Assembly (NCBI GenBank): GCA_020073145.1
Contig: JAIQFS010000027.1
Span: 1 to 64,000, forward strand
Direction of reading: 5' to 3'
Source: Terriglobia bacterium
Lineage (GTDB): Bacteria > Acidobacteriota > Terriglobia > Bryobacterales > Bryobacteraceae
Length of the DNA stretch: 64,000 nt
A program made the translations under genes and the position numbers. Of the stretch, positions 52,221 to 61,940 are shown one piece after another (within the stretch, counting starts at the first letter, position 1; the number at the start of each line of letters is the position of its first letter). A model generated the notes under the pieces. It did no database searches. It saw only the letters and a list, made by a program, of their open reading frames with translations, and had not been told where the DNA came from.

Positions 52221-54779
52221 TCATTTGAAGATGCCGAGCAAGCGGTGAAAGAACCCCGGTTTCTCTTCTTTGGGAGGTTGCGGCGGCGGGGTTTGGGATG
52301 GCGCTGGTTTGGCCGCGTGGACCGGAGCGCGCGGTCCCGCCGGCGAGACGACGCCATCGCCGGCAGTCCCGGTGACGTGCAGTCCGTCATCGGACGGAAG
52401 CGGCTGGGCAGCGGGCGGCGCGACTTGCCAACCCGAAACCGTGGTTACGTTCTGCCGGCCGCCGCCGTGCAACGGGCAGGAAACCACCGGCTGCGTCCCA
52501 GCGATATAGACTTCCTGGCGCGCCGTGGGACAGGATGGGGTGGCCAGCATTCCCGACTGCGGGTCGATGGTCACCGAAATAATCCCATCGGGCGCTTCGA
52601 AGGGCTGCGCGTTGCGATACTCGCGGAATTGCAGGGCGCGCTTCATGAACTCGGTCCAGATGGGCGCGGCGGAGTCCGCGCCTTGGATGTCCAGATCGCG
52701 GTTGTCGTCGAACCCCACCCAGACGATGCCCAACAGCTCGGTGGTATAGCCGGCGAACCAACCATCGTGGTCCGAAGTCCCGGTTTTGCCGGCCGCGGGG
52801 ACCACAAAACCCAGAGCGCGCACTTTCACGGCCGTGCCGCTGCGCAGCACTTCTTCCATCAGATTGGTCATGAGGTAGGCCACGCGCGGATCCAGCACCT
52901 GTTTTTGTTCGATCTTACTCTTGTAGATGACCTGGCCGTCCTGCGTCCGGACCAGCTTCAGGAAATCCGGTTTCACATAGTCGCCGTGGTTGGCGAAGAC
53001 CGTGTAAGCGCCGGCGGCTTCCAGCGGCGTGATGTCGTAGGAGCCCAGGGCCACGGCCGGGGTGGGCTGGATCCTGTCATTCAGACCCGCCCGCTTGGCC
53101 ATCTGGACCACCGCGTCATAACCGACCATCTCGGCGACCTTCACGGTCGCCACGTTCATGGAGTGGGCCAGCGCCTCGCGCAGGGTCACGGTGCCGTGGA
53201 ATTCGTGGTGGAAGTTACTCGGCTCGTACGGCTTGCCATCGAAAAAGAAGGTGGTGGGTTCGTCCACCACGGTGGTGCTGGCGGTGAGGACTTGGGGCTT
53301 GCCCTCGATGGCCGTGTTCAGCGCCGTCGCGTACACAAAAGGCTTGAAGATCGAGCCCGGCTGCCGGTTCGACAGCACATGATTGAGCTGGCTGACCCCG
53401 TAGTTGCGCCCGCCCACTGCGGCTTTGATCTCGCCGGTATGCGGGTCGAGCGCAATCAAGGCCACCTGGGCTTCGGGCGGCGTCTGGCCGCGGAAACGCC
53501 GCTGTTTGCGGATCTGCTCGTCCACGCCCTGCATGCCAATCCGCACCGCCTCGGCGGCGGCGCGCTGCAGGTTCATGTCCAGCGTGGTGTAGATGTGATA
53601 GGCGCTCGACCGGAAGTTGGCGTCTTGAAACTTGTTCTGCAGTTCGTCTTCCACCAGATCGACGAAATACGGGGCATCCACGAACTGCGCCGCGCCCTTG
53701 GCGAGGCTGAGCGGCGAATCCACCGCCAGCTGGTAGTCGCGATCGCAAATCTGGCCGTTCTGGTGCATCAGCATCAGCACGATGTTGCGCCGGTCGCGGA
53801 CGCGCTCCGGATACTTGTAGGGATTGAAATAGGACGGCCGCTGAATCATGCCTGCCAGCGTGGCCGCCTCCGGGAGTTTGAGCTGGCTCAAGTCCTTCCC
53901 AAAGTACGTCTCCGAGGCCTCTCCAAAACCCCGGATATCGAAGGACCCGCGCCGGCCCAGGGAGATGAGGTTGATGTAATCCTCGAAAATCTCTTCCTTG
54001 GAAAGCTTCTGCTCCAGCTGCAGGGTGATGATGACTTCGGCCAGTTTGCGGGTCCAGCGCTTATCCTGATCGAGCCAGAACCCGCGCGCCAGCTGCATGC
54101 TCAGGGTGGACGCACCCTGCTCCTTGCGGCCTTCCTTGACGTCGACATAAACGGCCTTGATCACGCGGAAGGGATCGAAGCCGGAGTGCTGGAAGAAGCG
54201 CTTATCTTCGGCAGAGGTGACGGCGTCCACGACCACCCTCGGTATATCCGCGAACTTCACCATGCGGCGTTTCTCGCGGTTCGGCCCCGACAGATTGGTG
54301 ATGAGCTCGGGCTCCAACTGGTATTCGCTGCGCGACGTGTTGTCCTGCAGTGAGACAATCCGCGAAATCCGTCCGCCGGCGAATTTGACCACCGCCGCTT
54401 CCTGGTCGAAATAGGAATCGGGTCCAGGAAAAACTTCGATCGAGCCCGGCTGCAGTTGAAAATAACCGGTCGGGTTGCCGCGCGATTCGTTGTACCCGCT
54501 GCGCCTCAATTCAGAGGCGATCTGAGCGGGGCTCATGAGGTCGCCCACCGCGACCGATTGCGAAGCGCCGTAGAGCTTGGCGGTCTGGGCGAAGGGGCCG
54601 GCGCGCAGCTTTTGGTCGATCAGCCGGGAATACCGGGAGTAGAAGTAGGTGAAGGTGCCCAGGCCGACAACGATGCAGAGGGCGAAACCAACGATCAAAA
54701 CGCCCCCTACCGGCCGCAGAAAAAAACGGGCCAGCCCGGCGCTCCTCGGGACCCGGACTTTCATTTTCTTCTTCGCCAC
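52221..54779 (-). CDS. Class A penicillin-binding protein (PBP1-type)
   Basis: A bifunctional peptidoglycan synthase at the inner membrane, 852 residues. One N-terminal membrane anchor (about 22-45) precedes a UB2H-like region, then the GT51 glycosyltransferase with Glu191 (SAEDKRFF) and EGRKEQGASTLSMQLAR. The transpeptidase has Ser476-Lys479 (PGSIFKPF), SMN (HSMNVATVK) and KTGTSDHDGWFAGYT. The C-terminus is proline-rich. The first start is GTG at 54779 with AAGAGG directly upstream; an ATG five codons later is an alternative. Confidence 0.94.
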   Translation of the reverse strand: MAKKKMKVRVPRSAGLARFFLRPVGGVLIVGFALCIVVGLGTFTYFYSRYSRLIDQKLRAGPFAQTAKLYGASQSVAVGDLMSPAQIASELRRSGYNESRGNPTGYFQLQPGSIEVFPGPDSYFDQEAAVVKFAGGRISRIVSLQDNTSRSEYQLEPELITNLSGPNREKRRMVKFADIPRVVVDAVTSAEDKRFFQHSGFDPFRVIKAVYVDVKEGRKEQGASTLSMQLARGFWLDQDKRWTRKLAEVIITLQLEQKLSKEEIFEDYINLISLGRRGSFDIRGFGEASETYFGKDLSQLKLPEAATLAGMIQRPSYFNPYKYPERVRDRRNIVLMLMHQNGQICDRDYQLAVDSPLSLAKGAAQFVDAPYFVDLVEDELQNKFQDANFRSSAYHIYTTLDMNLQRAAAEAVRIGMQGVDEQIRKQRRFRGQTPPEAQVALIALDPHTGEIKAAVGGRNYGVSQLNHVLSNRQPGSIFKPFVYATALNTAIEGKPQVLTASTTVVDEPTTFFFDGKPYEPSNFHHEFHGTVTLREALAHSMNVATVKVAEMVGYDAVVQMAKRAGLNDRIQPTPAVALGSYDITPLEAAGAYTVFANHGDYVKPDFLKLVRTQDGQVIYKSKIEQKQVLDPRVAYLMTNLMEEVLRSGTAVKVRALGFVVPAAGKTGTSDHDGWFAGYTTELLGIVWVGFDDNRDLDIQGADSAAPIWTEFMKRALQFREYRNAQPFEAPDGIISVTIDPQSGMLATPSCPTARQEVYIAGTQPVVSCPLHGGGRQNVTTVSGWQVAPPAAQPLPSDDGLHVTGTAGDGVVSPAGPRAPVHAAKPAPSQTPPPQPPKEEKPGFFHRLLGIFK

Positions 54780-55082
54780 CCTCTTGATTTTCGCACGGGC
54801 AGCCCGCGACTCGGGTAATGCAGGCGCTGGCCTATCGAATCCGGGTCTGGATGGTTACGCTTGGTTATCAGAGCCCGTACCACCAGATCAACGGCCAAGC
54901 GTGAAGCGCCTCGCGGACCCGAGCGGCCGCGTCTTCGCCATCGCAATGACTCGGCTGGTCCCGCTCCCGGGGCGGCCCGTCCCAGAAGCGGACAGTGACG
55001 CCGACCCGCAGCCGGGATTTGGGGCCTTTTTTCAAAGAGATGCGTGATGTGACGGTGGCCCCCGGAGTGCACTTCTCCCCGT
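54780..55082. other. Divergent intergenic region without a recognisable gene
   Basis: This stretch separates the divergent penicillin-binding protein and permease genes. I see no convincing ORF, tRNA, repeat or operator in it. The short frames present overlap each other and have no family resemblance. It presumably carries promoters for both genes, but no clear -10 box adjacent to either start was found. Confidence 0.6.
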
Positions 55083-57542
55083 ATGCTCCAAGATCTGCGG
55101 TACGCCTTGCGCACGTTGCGGCAGAACCCCGGGTTCGCGTTGGTGGCGATTGTTTCGCTGGCGCTCGGCATTGGCGCCAACGCGGCCATCTTCAGCTTGG
55201 CGGATGGCTTGCTGCTCCGGCCCATGGCGGTGCCGAATCCATCCGAGGTCATGGCAGTGCTCTCGCCGCTGCGCGGCGAAAACAACGGGCTGGGCCAATC
55301 GCTGGTTTCGTACCCGGATTATCAAGACCTCCGCGACCGCAGCCGATCCTTTGCCGGCCTGGCCGCCGCGGAAGCCTCCGCGTTTGGATTCGCAACCGAA
55401 AAAGGGGCGCTGCCGCAAATGAAGTTCGGGGCCTTCGTGAGCGGAAGCTTCTTTGACGTGATGGAAGTCAAGCCGCCGATGGGCCGCGGCTTCCGGCCCG
55501 ACGAGGACCGGGTGGCGGGACGCGACGCCGTGGTCGTGCTGGGTCATGAGGTCTGGAAGAATGAATTTGCAGGAAGCCCCGAGGTCATCGGAAAGACTCT
55601 CTTTCTGAACGGCATCGCGTTTACGGTGATCGGCGTGACGCCGGAAGGTTTTGGCGGACCGGACCCGCTGGTCCGCCTGGCGCTCTACGTTCCTCTGGCG
55701 ATGGAGCCGCGCCTGACCGGCGAGCCGGCGCCGACGGCGTTAGAGAACCGGGGCGCCCGCGGGATGTCCGTATTCGGGCGGCTGAAGCCGGGCGTGAGCC
55801 TGTCCGAAGCCGCGGCCGAAGCGCAGGTCATCAGCCGGCAACTGGCGCAAGCGCATCCGGAAACCAACAAGGCCAGCTCGCTGGAGGTGACCACCGAGAC
55901 CCGAGCCCGGCTTCGGCAAGGCGTGGGCAACGCCCTGATCGTGGGTTTCCTGCTGGCTCTGGCCGCCGTGGTGTTGCTGATCGCGTGCGCCAACGTGATG
56001 AACCTCCTGCTAAGCCGTGCCTCGGCGCGTTCGCGGGAGATTGCGGTGCGGGTGGCGATCGGCGCCGGCAGAGGCCGCCTGGTCCGCCAGTTGTTCACGG
56101 AAAGCCTGGTCATCGCCGTGCTCGGCGGGACGTTGGGACTGCTCGTGGCGCAAGCCGGCGTGGACCTCTTTTCGCGCATCCCCATCCCCAGCGACATTCC
56201 GGTGACCCTCGACCTCCGCTTGGATTCCCGTGTGCTGTGGTTCGCGTTGGCGGTTTCGGTAGCGAGCGCGTTCTTGTTCGGAATGGCTCCGGCTCTGCAG
56301 AGCACCCGGCCGGACCTGGTGCCGGCGCTGAAGTCGGGACCGGCCGGCGGGGGGAAACGCCGCCGCTTCCTGGGAAGGAACTTGTTGGTGATGGGGCAAG
56401 TCGCCGGATCGGTGGTCCTCCTGGTGTTCGCGACGCAGGCGTATCGCGGGGCCTCCGTTCTCCTCTCGTCGCCAACGGGATTCCGCACGGACCATCTCCT
56501 CATGGCCAGCTTCGATCCGTCACTGGCGCGGTCCACGGCGCCGCAGGCCCAGGCGTTCTACCGGCAGCTCCTCGAGGGGGTGCGCACGCTGACCGGCGTC
56601 AGGAGCGCGGCCCTCTCTCAAGCCGCGCCCATTGCCCCCGCCGGCGTCAATACCATCCGGGTTGTCCCAGAGGGGATCCCCTTGCCGCCGGGAGCCGAAG
56701 CCGCCACCATTCTGTCCACCATAGTGAGCGACGGCTATTTCACGGCCACGGGTATCCCGCTGGAGCGAGGCCGCGAATTTCAGCCGACGGACCGGGCCGA
56801 TTCCCCGCGAGTGGCCGTCGTTAATGAGGCCTTCGCACGCCAGTACTATCCGAACCGCAGCGCCATTGGAAAGCGCTTCCGGTTAGGCGGACCGGCCGGC
56901 ACAATGACGGAGATTGTAGGGGTAGCCAAGCAGAGCCAGTATGTGTTCGCGGTGGAGCCTCCGTTTCGGTATGTGTATCTGCCGCTTTCTCAAAACCCGC
57001 AGTCCGCGATGACACTGTTGCTCCAGACGGCCGGGCCCTCGGCCACCCTCGCCGGTCCTCTACGCGATCTGGTCCGATCTCTGGACCCTGGGCAGCCGGT
57101 CATCGGGCTGCGCACGATGGAGGATTATTTCGACCAGCGGGCCCGGCAGACTCTAAATGTCCTGCTCAAAGCCATCGCCGGCATGGGGCTGCTCGGGCTC
57201 GTCATTGCGCTGGTGGGGCTCTACGGGCTGATGACCTATTCGGTGGGCCTGCGGCAGCGCGAAATCGGCATCCGGATGGCGGTCGGCGCCGATGCGCGGG
57301 GCGTCCTGACCATGGTGTTGAAACACGGGATGGTGCTGGCAGGCAGCGGAGTGGCGGCCGGTCTGGTGTTCAGCCTGCTGGCGGGAAAACCGGCCACCAC
57401 GGCCATCGGCACCTCGTATTTCGATCTGCCGTTGCTGGCGCTGGTGGCGGTGCTGCTGCTGGGAGCGGCCGCCGCGGGCGCGTACGTGCCGGCGCGGCGG
57501 GCCTCGCTGCTCGATCCCAACATCGTTCTGCGACAGGAGTAG
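55083..57542 (+). CDS. MacB-like ABC transporter permease, acidobacterial orphan-permease family
   Basis: An 819-residue permease with two MacB/FtsX units. It begins MLQDLRYALRTLRQNPGFALV with the first membrane anchor ALVAIVSLALGIGANAAIFSL. The first helical bundle contains IACANVMNLLLSRASARSREIAVR and the last contains LRQREIGIRMAVGADARGVL. It ends LDPNIVLRQE. Unlike the paralogue at 7060 it lacks the N-terminal cytoplasmic extension and has no PadR gene beside it. No ATPase gene is adjacent. Substrate unknown. Confidence 0.9.
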   Translation: MLQDLRYALRTLRQNPGFALVAIVSLALGIGANAAIFSLADGLLLRPMAVPNPSEVMAVLSPLRGENNGLGQSLVSYPDYQDLRDRSRSFAGLAAAEASAFGFATEKGALPQMKFGAFVSGSFFDVMEVKPPMGRGFRPDEDRVAGRDAVVVLGHEVWKNEFAGSPEVIGKTLFLNGIAFTVIGVTPEGFGGPDPLVRLALYVPLAMEPRLTGEPAPTALENRGARGMSVFGRLKPGVSLSEAAAEAQVISRQLAQAHPETNKASSLEVTTETRARLRQGVGNALIVGFLLALAAVVLLIACANVMNLLLSRASARSREIAVRVAIGAGRGRLVRQLFTESLVIAVLGGTLGLLVAQAGVDLFSRIPIPSDIPVTLDLRLDSRVLWFALAVSVASAFLFGMAPALQSTRPDLVPALKSGPAGGGKRRRFLGRNLLVMGQVAGSVVLLVFATQAYRGASVLLSSPTGFRTDHLLMASFDPSLARSTAPQAQAFYRQLLEGVRTLTGVRSAALSQAAPIAPAGVNTIRVVPEGIPLPPGAEAATILSTIVSDGYFTATGIPLERGREFQPTDRADSPRVAVVNEAFARQYYPNRSAIGKRFRLGGPAGTMTEIVGVAKQSQYVFAVEPPFRYVYLPLSQNPQSAMTLLLQTAGPSATLAGPLRDLVRSLDPGQPVIGLRTMEDYFDQRARQTLNVLLKAIAGMGLLGLVIALVGLYGLMTYSVGLRQREIGIRMAVGADARGVLTMVLKHGMVLAGSGVAAGLVFSLLAGKPATTAIGTSYFDLPLLALVAVLLLGAAAAGAYVPARRASLLDPNIVLRQE

Positions 57543-57603
57543 GGGGGCCGCAGCCTCACTGCGCCCTCCACTACGCCCAGCCGGACCCGCGCGGCGGATG
57601 GGG

Positions 57604-57609
57604 TATGAT
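57604..57609 (+). promoter_or_regulatory. -10 box of a possibly leaderless transcript
   Basis: TATGAT ends eight bases before the ATG at 57618. No Shine-Dalgarno sequence lies between them. Confidence 0.45.
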
Positions 57610-57617
57610 GCGAGACA

Positions 57618-59957
57618 ATGCTCTCGCTGCTCGTGGGGTTGTTTGCAGTCAGCGGCTGCGCGGCCCTGATCTACGAAATCGTCTGGTTCCAACTGCTCGA
57701 ATTCGTCATTGGCTCCTCGGGAATTTCTCTCGGTATTCTGCTGGCCACCTACATGGGAGGAATGTGCCTGGGCAGCCTGCTCTATGCGCGGGTGGTGGAT
57801 GCACGGCATCGCCCTCTACGCATGTACGCGCTGCTGGAGACCGGCATCGGGATTTGCGGGATCGCAGTCTTGTTCGGAATTCCCATCCTGGATGATTTGT
57901 ACGCCGCCCACGCCGGACACGGGTTGGCAGGACTATTGCTGCGCGGGTTGGTGTGCGCGCTGTGTCTGCTGGCGCCCACGGTGCTGATGGGCGCGTCGCT
58001 ACCGGCACTGGCCCGGCAGTGGGAGGCCACGCCCAGCGGAGTCTCCCGGCTGGGGCTGCTCTACGGCGCCAATACGGTGGGCGCGGTGGGCGGGTGCGCG
58101 CTGGCTGGTTTCTACCTGCTGCGCGTCCACGACATGTATGTCGCCAGCTATGTCGCAGCGGCACTCAACGCAGCGGTGGCGTTGGTGGCCTGGACCACGT
58201 CGGGCCGCTCTTCGGCGCCCGCAGCCGCCGCGCCAACGCCGGCGTCCGCCCCGGGAAATCGAGCGGTTTACGCGGTGATCGCGCTCTCCGGTTTGTGTGC
58301 ACTGGGCGCGGAAGTGGTGTGGACGCGCCTGCTGTCCCTGATGTTGGGCGCGACGGTCTACGCATTCTCCATCATCCTGGCGGTCTTTCTGGCGGGCCTG
58401 GGCATTGGCAGTGGAGCCGGCTCCTACCTGGCGCGGACGCGCATTCCGGCGCGAATCGCGTTGGGCGTCTGCCAGGTTCTGTTGGCGGTGGCGGTGGCCG
58501 GCACGGGGATCCTGCTGGCCCAATCGCTGCCCTACTGGCCCATGCAGACGTCGCTCAACCCGTGGCTGACGTTCCGCGACGATTTCCTTCGCTCGCTGTG
58601 CGCAGTGCTGCCGGCCGCACTGCTGTGGGGCGCCAGTTTTCCCTTGGCCCTGGCGGCGGCCGCGCGGCCCGACGAAGATCCGGGAAAGCTGGCGGGCTCC
58701 ATCTACGCCGCCAACACGGCGGGGGCGATCCTCGGGTCCCTGGGCTTCAGCCTGGTGCTGATTCCCTGGATTGGCACGCAGAACGCCGAGCGGGTGCTGG
58801 TGGCGCTCAGCGTCCTGGCCGGCACGCTCGCGCTTTCGCGCCGCTGGAGGCCCGTTCCGGTGGTGGCGCTGGCCACGGTGGCGGTGCTGCTGGCCTGGCG
58901 AGTGCCCGGCATTCCGTGGCAGGTGTACGCCTACGGCCGCGAGCTGACCATCAGCACCTACGACCGAAAGGCCACCTACGTGGGCGAGGGCATGAACGCC
59001 ACCGTGGCGGTTACGCAAGACGCCGAAGCGCAATACTTTCACATCAGCGGGAAGACCGAAGCCTCCAGCCTGCCCCAGGACATGCGCCTGCAGCGGATGC
59101 TCGGCCACCTGCCGGCTCTGTTCCACCCCCATCCCCGCTCGGTGCTGGTGGTGGGCTGCGGCGCGGGCGTGACGGCCGGCACTTTTGTGGTGCACCCGGA
59201 GATCGAGCGAATCCAGATTGTCGAATTGGAGCCCCTGGTGCCCAAAGTCGTGGCACGCCATTTCGCCCGGGAGAACCATAGCGTGGTCACCGACCGGCGC
59301 ACGCAAATTGCGTTCGACGACGCGCGGCACTACGTGCTGACTACCCCGGAGCGCTTCGACATCATCACCTCCGACCCGATTCACCCCTGGGTGAAAGGCG
59401 CGGCCACTTTGTATTCCAAGGAATACTTCGAGATGGTGAAGCGCCACCTGAATCCCGGCGGCATCGTGACTCAGTGGGTGCCGCTCTACCAGAGCGATGT
59501 GGACACGGTGAAAAGCGAAGTGGCCACGTTTTCGGCGGTCTTCCCCAACACCACCATCTGGTCCAACGACATTGCCGGAGAAGGCTATGACGTGGTTCTG
59601 GTGGGTTGGAACGGGCCGGCGCGGATTGACCTGGATGCCCTGGAGCAAAAACTGGCGCGGCCGGATTACGCCGAAGTCCGGCAGTCCATGAGTGAAGTGG
59701 GCTTCCGGTCCGCGATCGATCTACTGGCCACCTACGCCGGACAAAAGCCGGATCTGAATATCTGGCTGCGGCGCGCGCAGATCAACCGCGACCGCGACCT
59801 GCGCCTGCAGTATCTGGCGGGCGCGAGCCTGGTGAATAACGCCGCTTCGTACATCCTGGACGATCTGCTGCGCTACCGCCGCTTTCCGCCGGACCTATTC
59901 ACCGGTTCGGCGGAGCGGATGGTGCGCTTGCGGGCGCTGCTGCCCATGTCCCGTTGA
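57618..59957 (+). CDS. Membrane-embedded spermidine-synthase-like protein
   Basis: A 779-residue fusion. The N-terminal part (about residues 1-440) has some twelve to fourteen membrane helices in two similar halves: FAVSGCAALIYEIVWFQLLEFVIG and then SGLCALGAEVVWTRLLSLMLG, a recognisable internal repeat. The C-terminal part (about 445-720) is a spermidine-synthase-type Rossmann domain with VLVVGCGAGVTAGTF, IVELEPLV and the DDARHYV motif. Such fusions are common in Acidobacteria; whether they make polyamines or methylate another substrate is unknown. The last 50 residues are an extra helical tail. Confidence 0.85.
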   Translation: MLSLLVGLFAVSGCAALIYEIVWFQLLEFVIGSSGISLGILLATYMGGMCLGSLLYARVVDARHRPLRMYALLETGIGICGIAVLFGIPILDDLYAAHAGHGLAGLLLRGLVCALCLLAPTVLMGASLPALARQWEATPSGVSRLGLLYGANTVGAVGGCALAGFYLLRVHDMYVASYVAAALNAAVALVAWTTSGRSSAPAAAAPTPASAPGNRAVYAVIALSGLCALGAEVVWTRLLSLMLGATVYAFSIILAVFLAGLGIGSGAGSYLARTRIPARIALGVCQVLLAVAVAGTGILLAQSLPYWPMQTSLNPWLTFRDDFLRSLCAVLPAALLWGASFPLALAAAARPDEDPGKLAGSIYAANTAGAILGSLGFSLVLIPWIGTQNAERVLVALSVLAGTLALSRRWRPVPVVALATVAVLLAWRVPGIPWQVYAYGRELTISTYDRKATYVGEGMNATVAVTQDAEAQYFHISGKTEASSLPQDMRLQRMLGHLPALFHPHPRSVLVVGCGAGVTAGTFVVHPEIERIQIVELEPLVPKVVARHFARENHSVVTDRRTQIAFDDARHYVLTTPERFDIITSDPIHPWVKGAATLYSKEYFEMVKRHLNPGGIVTQWVPLYQSDVDTVKSEVATFSAVFPNTTIWSNDIAGEGYDVVLVGWNGPARIDLDALEQKLARPDYAEVRQSMSEVGFRSAIDLLATYAGQKPDLNIWLRRAQINRDRDLRLQYLAGASLVNNAASYILDDLLRYRRFPPDLFTGSAERMVRLRALLPMSR

Positions 59958-60030
59958 GACAGCGCCTCTTTGGCTGTCCCGCGCTTCGTACGCTTGTCTT
60001 TCGGTGTTTCAGATCCTATAGTAATTGATA

Positions 60031-60056
60031 GAGCCGCTGGGATGATGTGGCGGCTC
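60031..60056 (+). promoter_or_regulatory. Inverted repeat in the leader of the TIM-barrel gene
   Basis: GAGCCGC and GCGGCTC are separated by 12 bases, 30 bases before the ATG at 60086. This could be an operator or a leader hairpin. No T-run follows. Confidence 0.35.
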
Positions 60057-60085
60057 GCAAAACGGAGCCAGGGCAAGGAGGTCGC

Positions 60086-61051
60086 ATGAACCACGCATCG
60101 ATTTCGCACACCCGCCGCGAGTTGTTGTTCGGCATGGCTGGGGCCGCGCTGGCGGTTTCGCAAACACGCAACCAAATCTACAACCCGCGACTACTGGGGC
60201 ACACCTCCATCTGGCTGCGGGAAGCCGTCTTCCGGAACAGGCGCCTGGATGAGATGGCCGAAGAGGCCTTCGACAGCATGCAACGCGCGGGCTACCGGCG
60301 CGTGGAATTGGCTTCGGAGTTTCTGGCGCCCGGCCTGCGAAACCGCACCCTCGTCCTGCTCCGGAAGCAGAAGCTCCAGGCGGCGATTGTCGATGCCAGC
60401 GGGCCGCTCTACGAGCGCCGGGAGGCCGAGGCAACGCGCGCCCAGGTTCTGGAAATGGCCGGGCTGATGGAAGGATGGGACACCGGCTTCCTCAATTTCA
60501 GCCCCGCCGGCAGGCCCGACCGCCGGCCCAAGACGGCCAGCGAACTGGAAACTCAGGCCTACCAGCTAAATCGGATGGGACAGGACCTGCGGCAAACCGG
60601 GATGGGCTTGATGGTGCATCATGATCTGGCCGAGATGCAGGACAACGCCCGCGAGTGGCGGTATACGCGGGCGAATACGGAGACCGGCCTGGTTTCCTTC
60701 TGCCTGGATGTCGATTCAGTCACTCGCGCCGGCCTGCGCCCCGTGCCCTTGATGGACGAAGCGGGCGCGCGGCTCCGCAACCTGCACCTGCGCAATCCGC
60801 GCGGCGGCGTCGACCAGGAGTTCCTGCGCGAGGGCGACATCAACATGGTGGAGATTGCCAGATTCCTGCGCCGGATGTCTTACGATGGCTTCCTGACGGT
60901 GGAGCTGTCGTATGACCGAGACACCCAGCGCCAGCACTCGCTCACAGAGGACTTGAGCCGTAGCCGTTGGTATATGCAAGACATTTTCGGAAGCCGGCCT
61001 GGCAGCGCGCCGGTGGATATGGGCCCGCATGTCCGAGAGAGAAAGGGTTAA
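60086..61051 (+). CDS. Tat-exported sugar phosphate isomerase/epimerase-like TIM-barrel protein
   Basis: A 321-residue protein. The N-terminus (HTRRELLFGMAGAALAVSQT) carries a twin-arginine motif, so it is probably exported folded. The rest follows the xylose-isomerase-like TIM barrel (AP_endonuc_2 clan): GYRRVELASEF, FLNFSPAGRP, SFCLDVDSV, GARLRNLHLRNP and GFLTVELSYDRD. Candidate metal ligands are Glu and His residues in VELAS, VHHDLAEM, LDVDS and VELS. AAGGAGGT four bases before the ATG at 60086 fixes the start. Probably acts on sugars or polyols; the substrate is unknown. Confidence 0.8.
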   Translation: MNHASISHTRRELLFGMAGAALAVSQTRNQIYNPRLLGHTSIWLREAVFRNRRLDEMAEEAFDSMQRAGYRRVELASEFLAPGLRNRTLVLLRKQKLQAAIVDASGPLYERREAEATRAQVLEMAGLMEGWDTGFLNFSPAGRPDRRPKTASELETQAYQLNRMGQDLRQTGMGLMVHHDLAEMQDNAREWRYTRANTETGLVSFCLDVDSVTRAGLRPVPLMDEAGARLRNLHLRNPRGGVDQEFLREGDINMVEIARFLRRMSYDGFLTVELSYDRDTQRQHSLTEDLSRSRWYMQDIFGSRPGSAPVDMGPHVRERKG

Positions 61052-61071
61052 ATCGTACACAGGTCTGGATC

Positions 61072-61112
61072 TTGCGTAGCCGGCACGGGCTTCCCCGGGG
61101 CCGGCTACGCGA
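61072..61112. terminator. Long hairpin between convergent genes
   Basis: GCGTAGCCGGC (61074-61084) and GCCGGCTACGC (61100-61110) form a perfect 11-bp stem around a 15-base loop, extended by two further pairs, one of them a wobble. It sits between the convergent TIM-barrel and small-protein genes and probably ends both transcripts. There is no T-run, so it could alternatively be a dispersed repeat. Confidence 0.6.
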
Positions 61113-61127
61113 ACCACGCCCGTCTGC

Positions 61128-61319
61128 TTACCCGGCTCGGCAGGAATCGATCAAACGCTCCACAACCGCCAGACGGTGGCGTAACTCCTCGCGGTAACTG
61201 CGGTGGTCGGTGTGCCGGATCTCGACCAGCAGGCGAGCTTGCTCGGCTTCCAGCAATTCGCCCAATGTGGTGAGTTCCTCGCCGGCCAAGTTGAAAGAGG
61301 CAACGGGCATTGTCTCCAT
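61128..61319 (-). CDS. Small conserved-looking helical protein
   Basis: A 63-residue protein of unknown family. Most of it is one or two charged helices (EELTTLGELLEAEQARLLVEIRH, then REELRHRLAVVERLIDSC), probably a helical hairpin or coiled coil. I chose the ATG at 61319 because GGGAGGG lies eight bases before it; a longer frame extends to 61379 without a ribosome site. Its size and helical character resemble small regulators or adaptors, but no function can be assigned. Confidence 0.6.
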   Translation of the reverse strand: METMPVASFNLAGEELTTLGELLEAEQARLLVEIRHTDHRSYREELRHRLAVVERLIDSCRAG

Positions 61320-61394
61320 ACGAATACCCTCCCTTCCATGGCCCGACTTCAATATAGGCCGAGTGAGTCTGGATTTCAAGTAGAGGCCGGTGAC

Positions 61395-61940
61395 CTACTT
61401 CGCTTCGAGGCTGACGCTTCCCACCACGATTCCGAGTTGGCGGATATCCTGGCCCGTCGGCGGGATGGACTTGTCCAACTGGAAGTCGACCTGCACCCGC
61501 TGATTGGCCAGCAGGCTGGCCGGGACATCCGTCTTGTAGACGTACGGACCGGGACGCGAATACGTCTCGGCAGGGAACGTGGTGCCGTTGATGGCGGCGG
61601 ACAGCGAAACCGTCTTCAGACTACCGATCACGCCGTCCGGCACCGTGAGCATGACCACTAGGACGGCGCCGGCCTGGGCCGAGCCCGCGGGCGGATGCAA
61701 GGCCACGGAGAACTGCTGCGCGGTCCACCGCCAGGCATTCTGCTCGATTCCGTAGAAGCCCCGGACGAGTTGCGGGGCAGAGCCAGGATCGCCCGTATGC
61801 ACGGCGGACGCGAGCGCGGACGCCCCCGCGGCAGGCCCGTCGGCCTTCTGTTGGCAGCCCGACGCCGCCAGCATCACCAACAGCACGGGACCGCCCCACT
61901 GCCGGGCTCTCCGCCCCGGCTGAATGAAACCACCGATCAT
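61395..61940 (-). CDS. Lipoprotein of unknown function
   Basis: A 181-residue protein with a basic N-terminus, a hydrophobic segment and a lipobox (LAASGC, lipidation expected on Cys29). The mature part is Ala/Gly-rich at first, then beta-rich with alternating hydrophobic residues (GAVLVVMLTVPDGVIGSLKTVSL, VYKTDVPASLL). The ATG directly follows the stop of the molybdopterin oxidoreductase gene, so the two are co-transcribed. No homology recognised. Confidence 0.75.
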   Translation of the reverse strand: MIGGFIQPGRRARQWGGPVLLVMLAASGCQQKADGPAAGASALASAVHTGDPGSAPQLVRGFYGIEQNAWRWTAQQFSVALHPPAGSAQAGAVLVVMLTVPDGVIGSLKTVSLSAAINGTTFPAETYSRPGPYVYKTDVPASLLANQRVQVDFQLDKSIPPTGQDIRQLGIVVGSVSLEAK

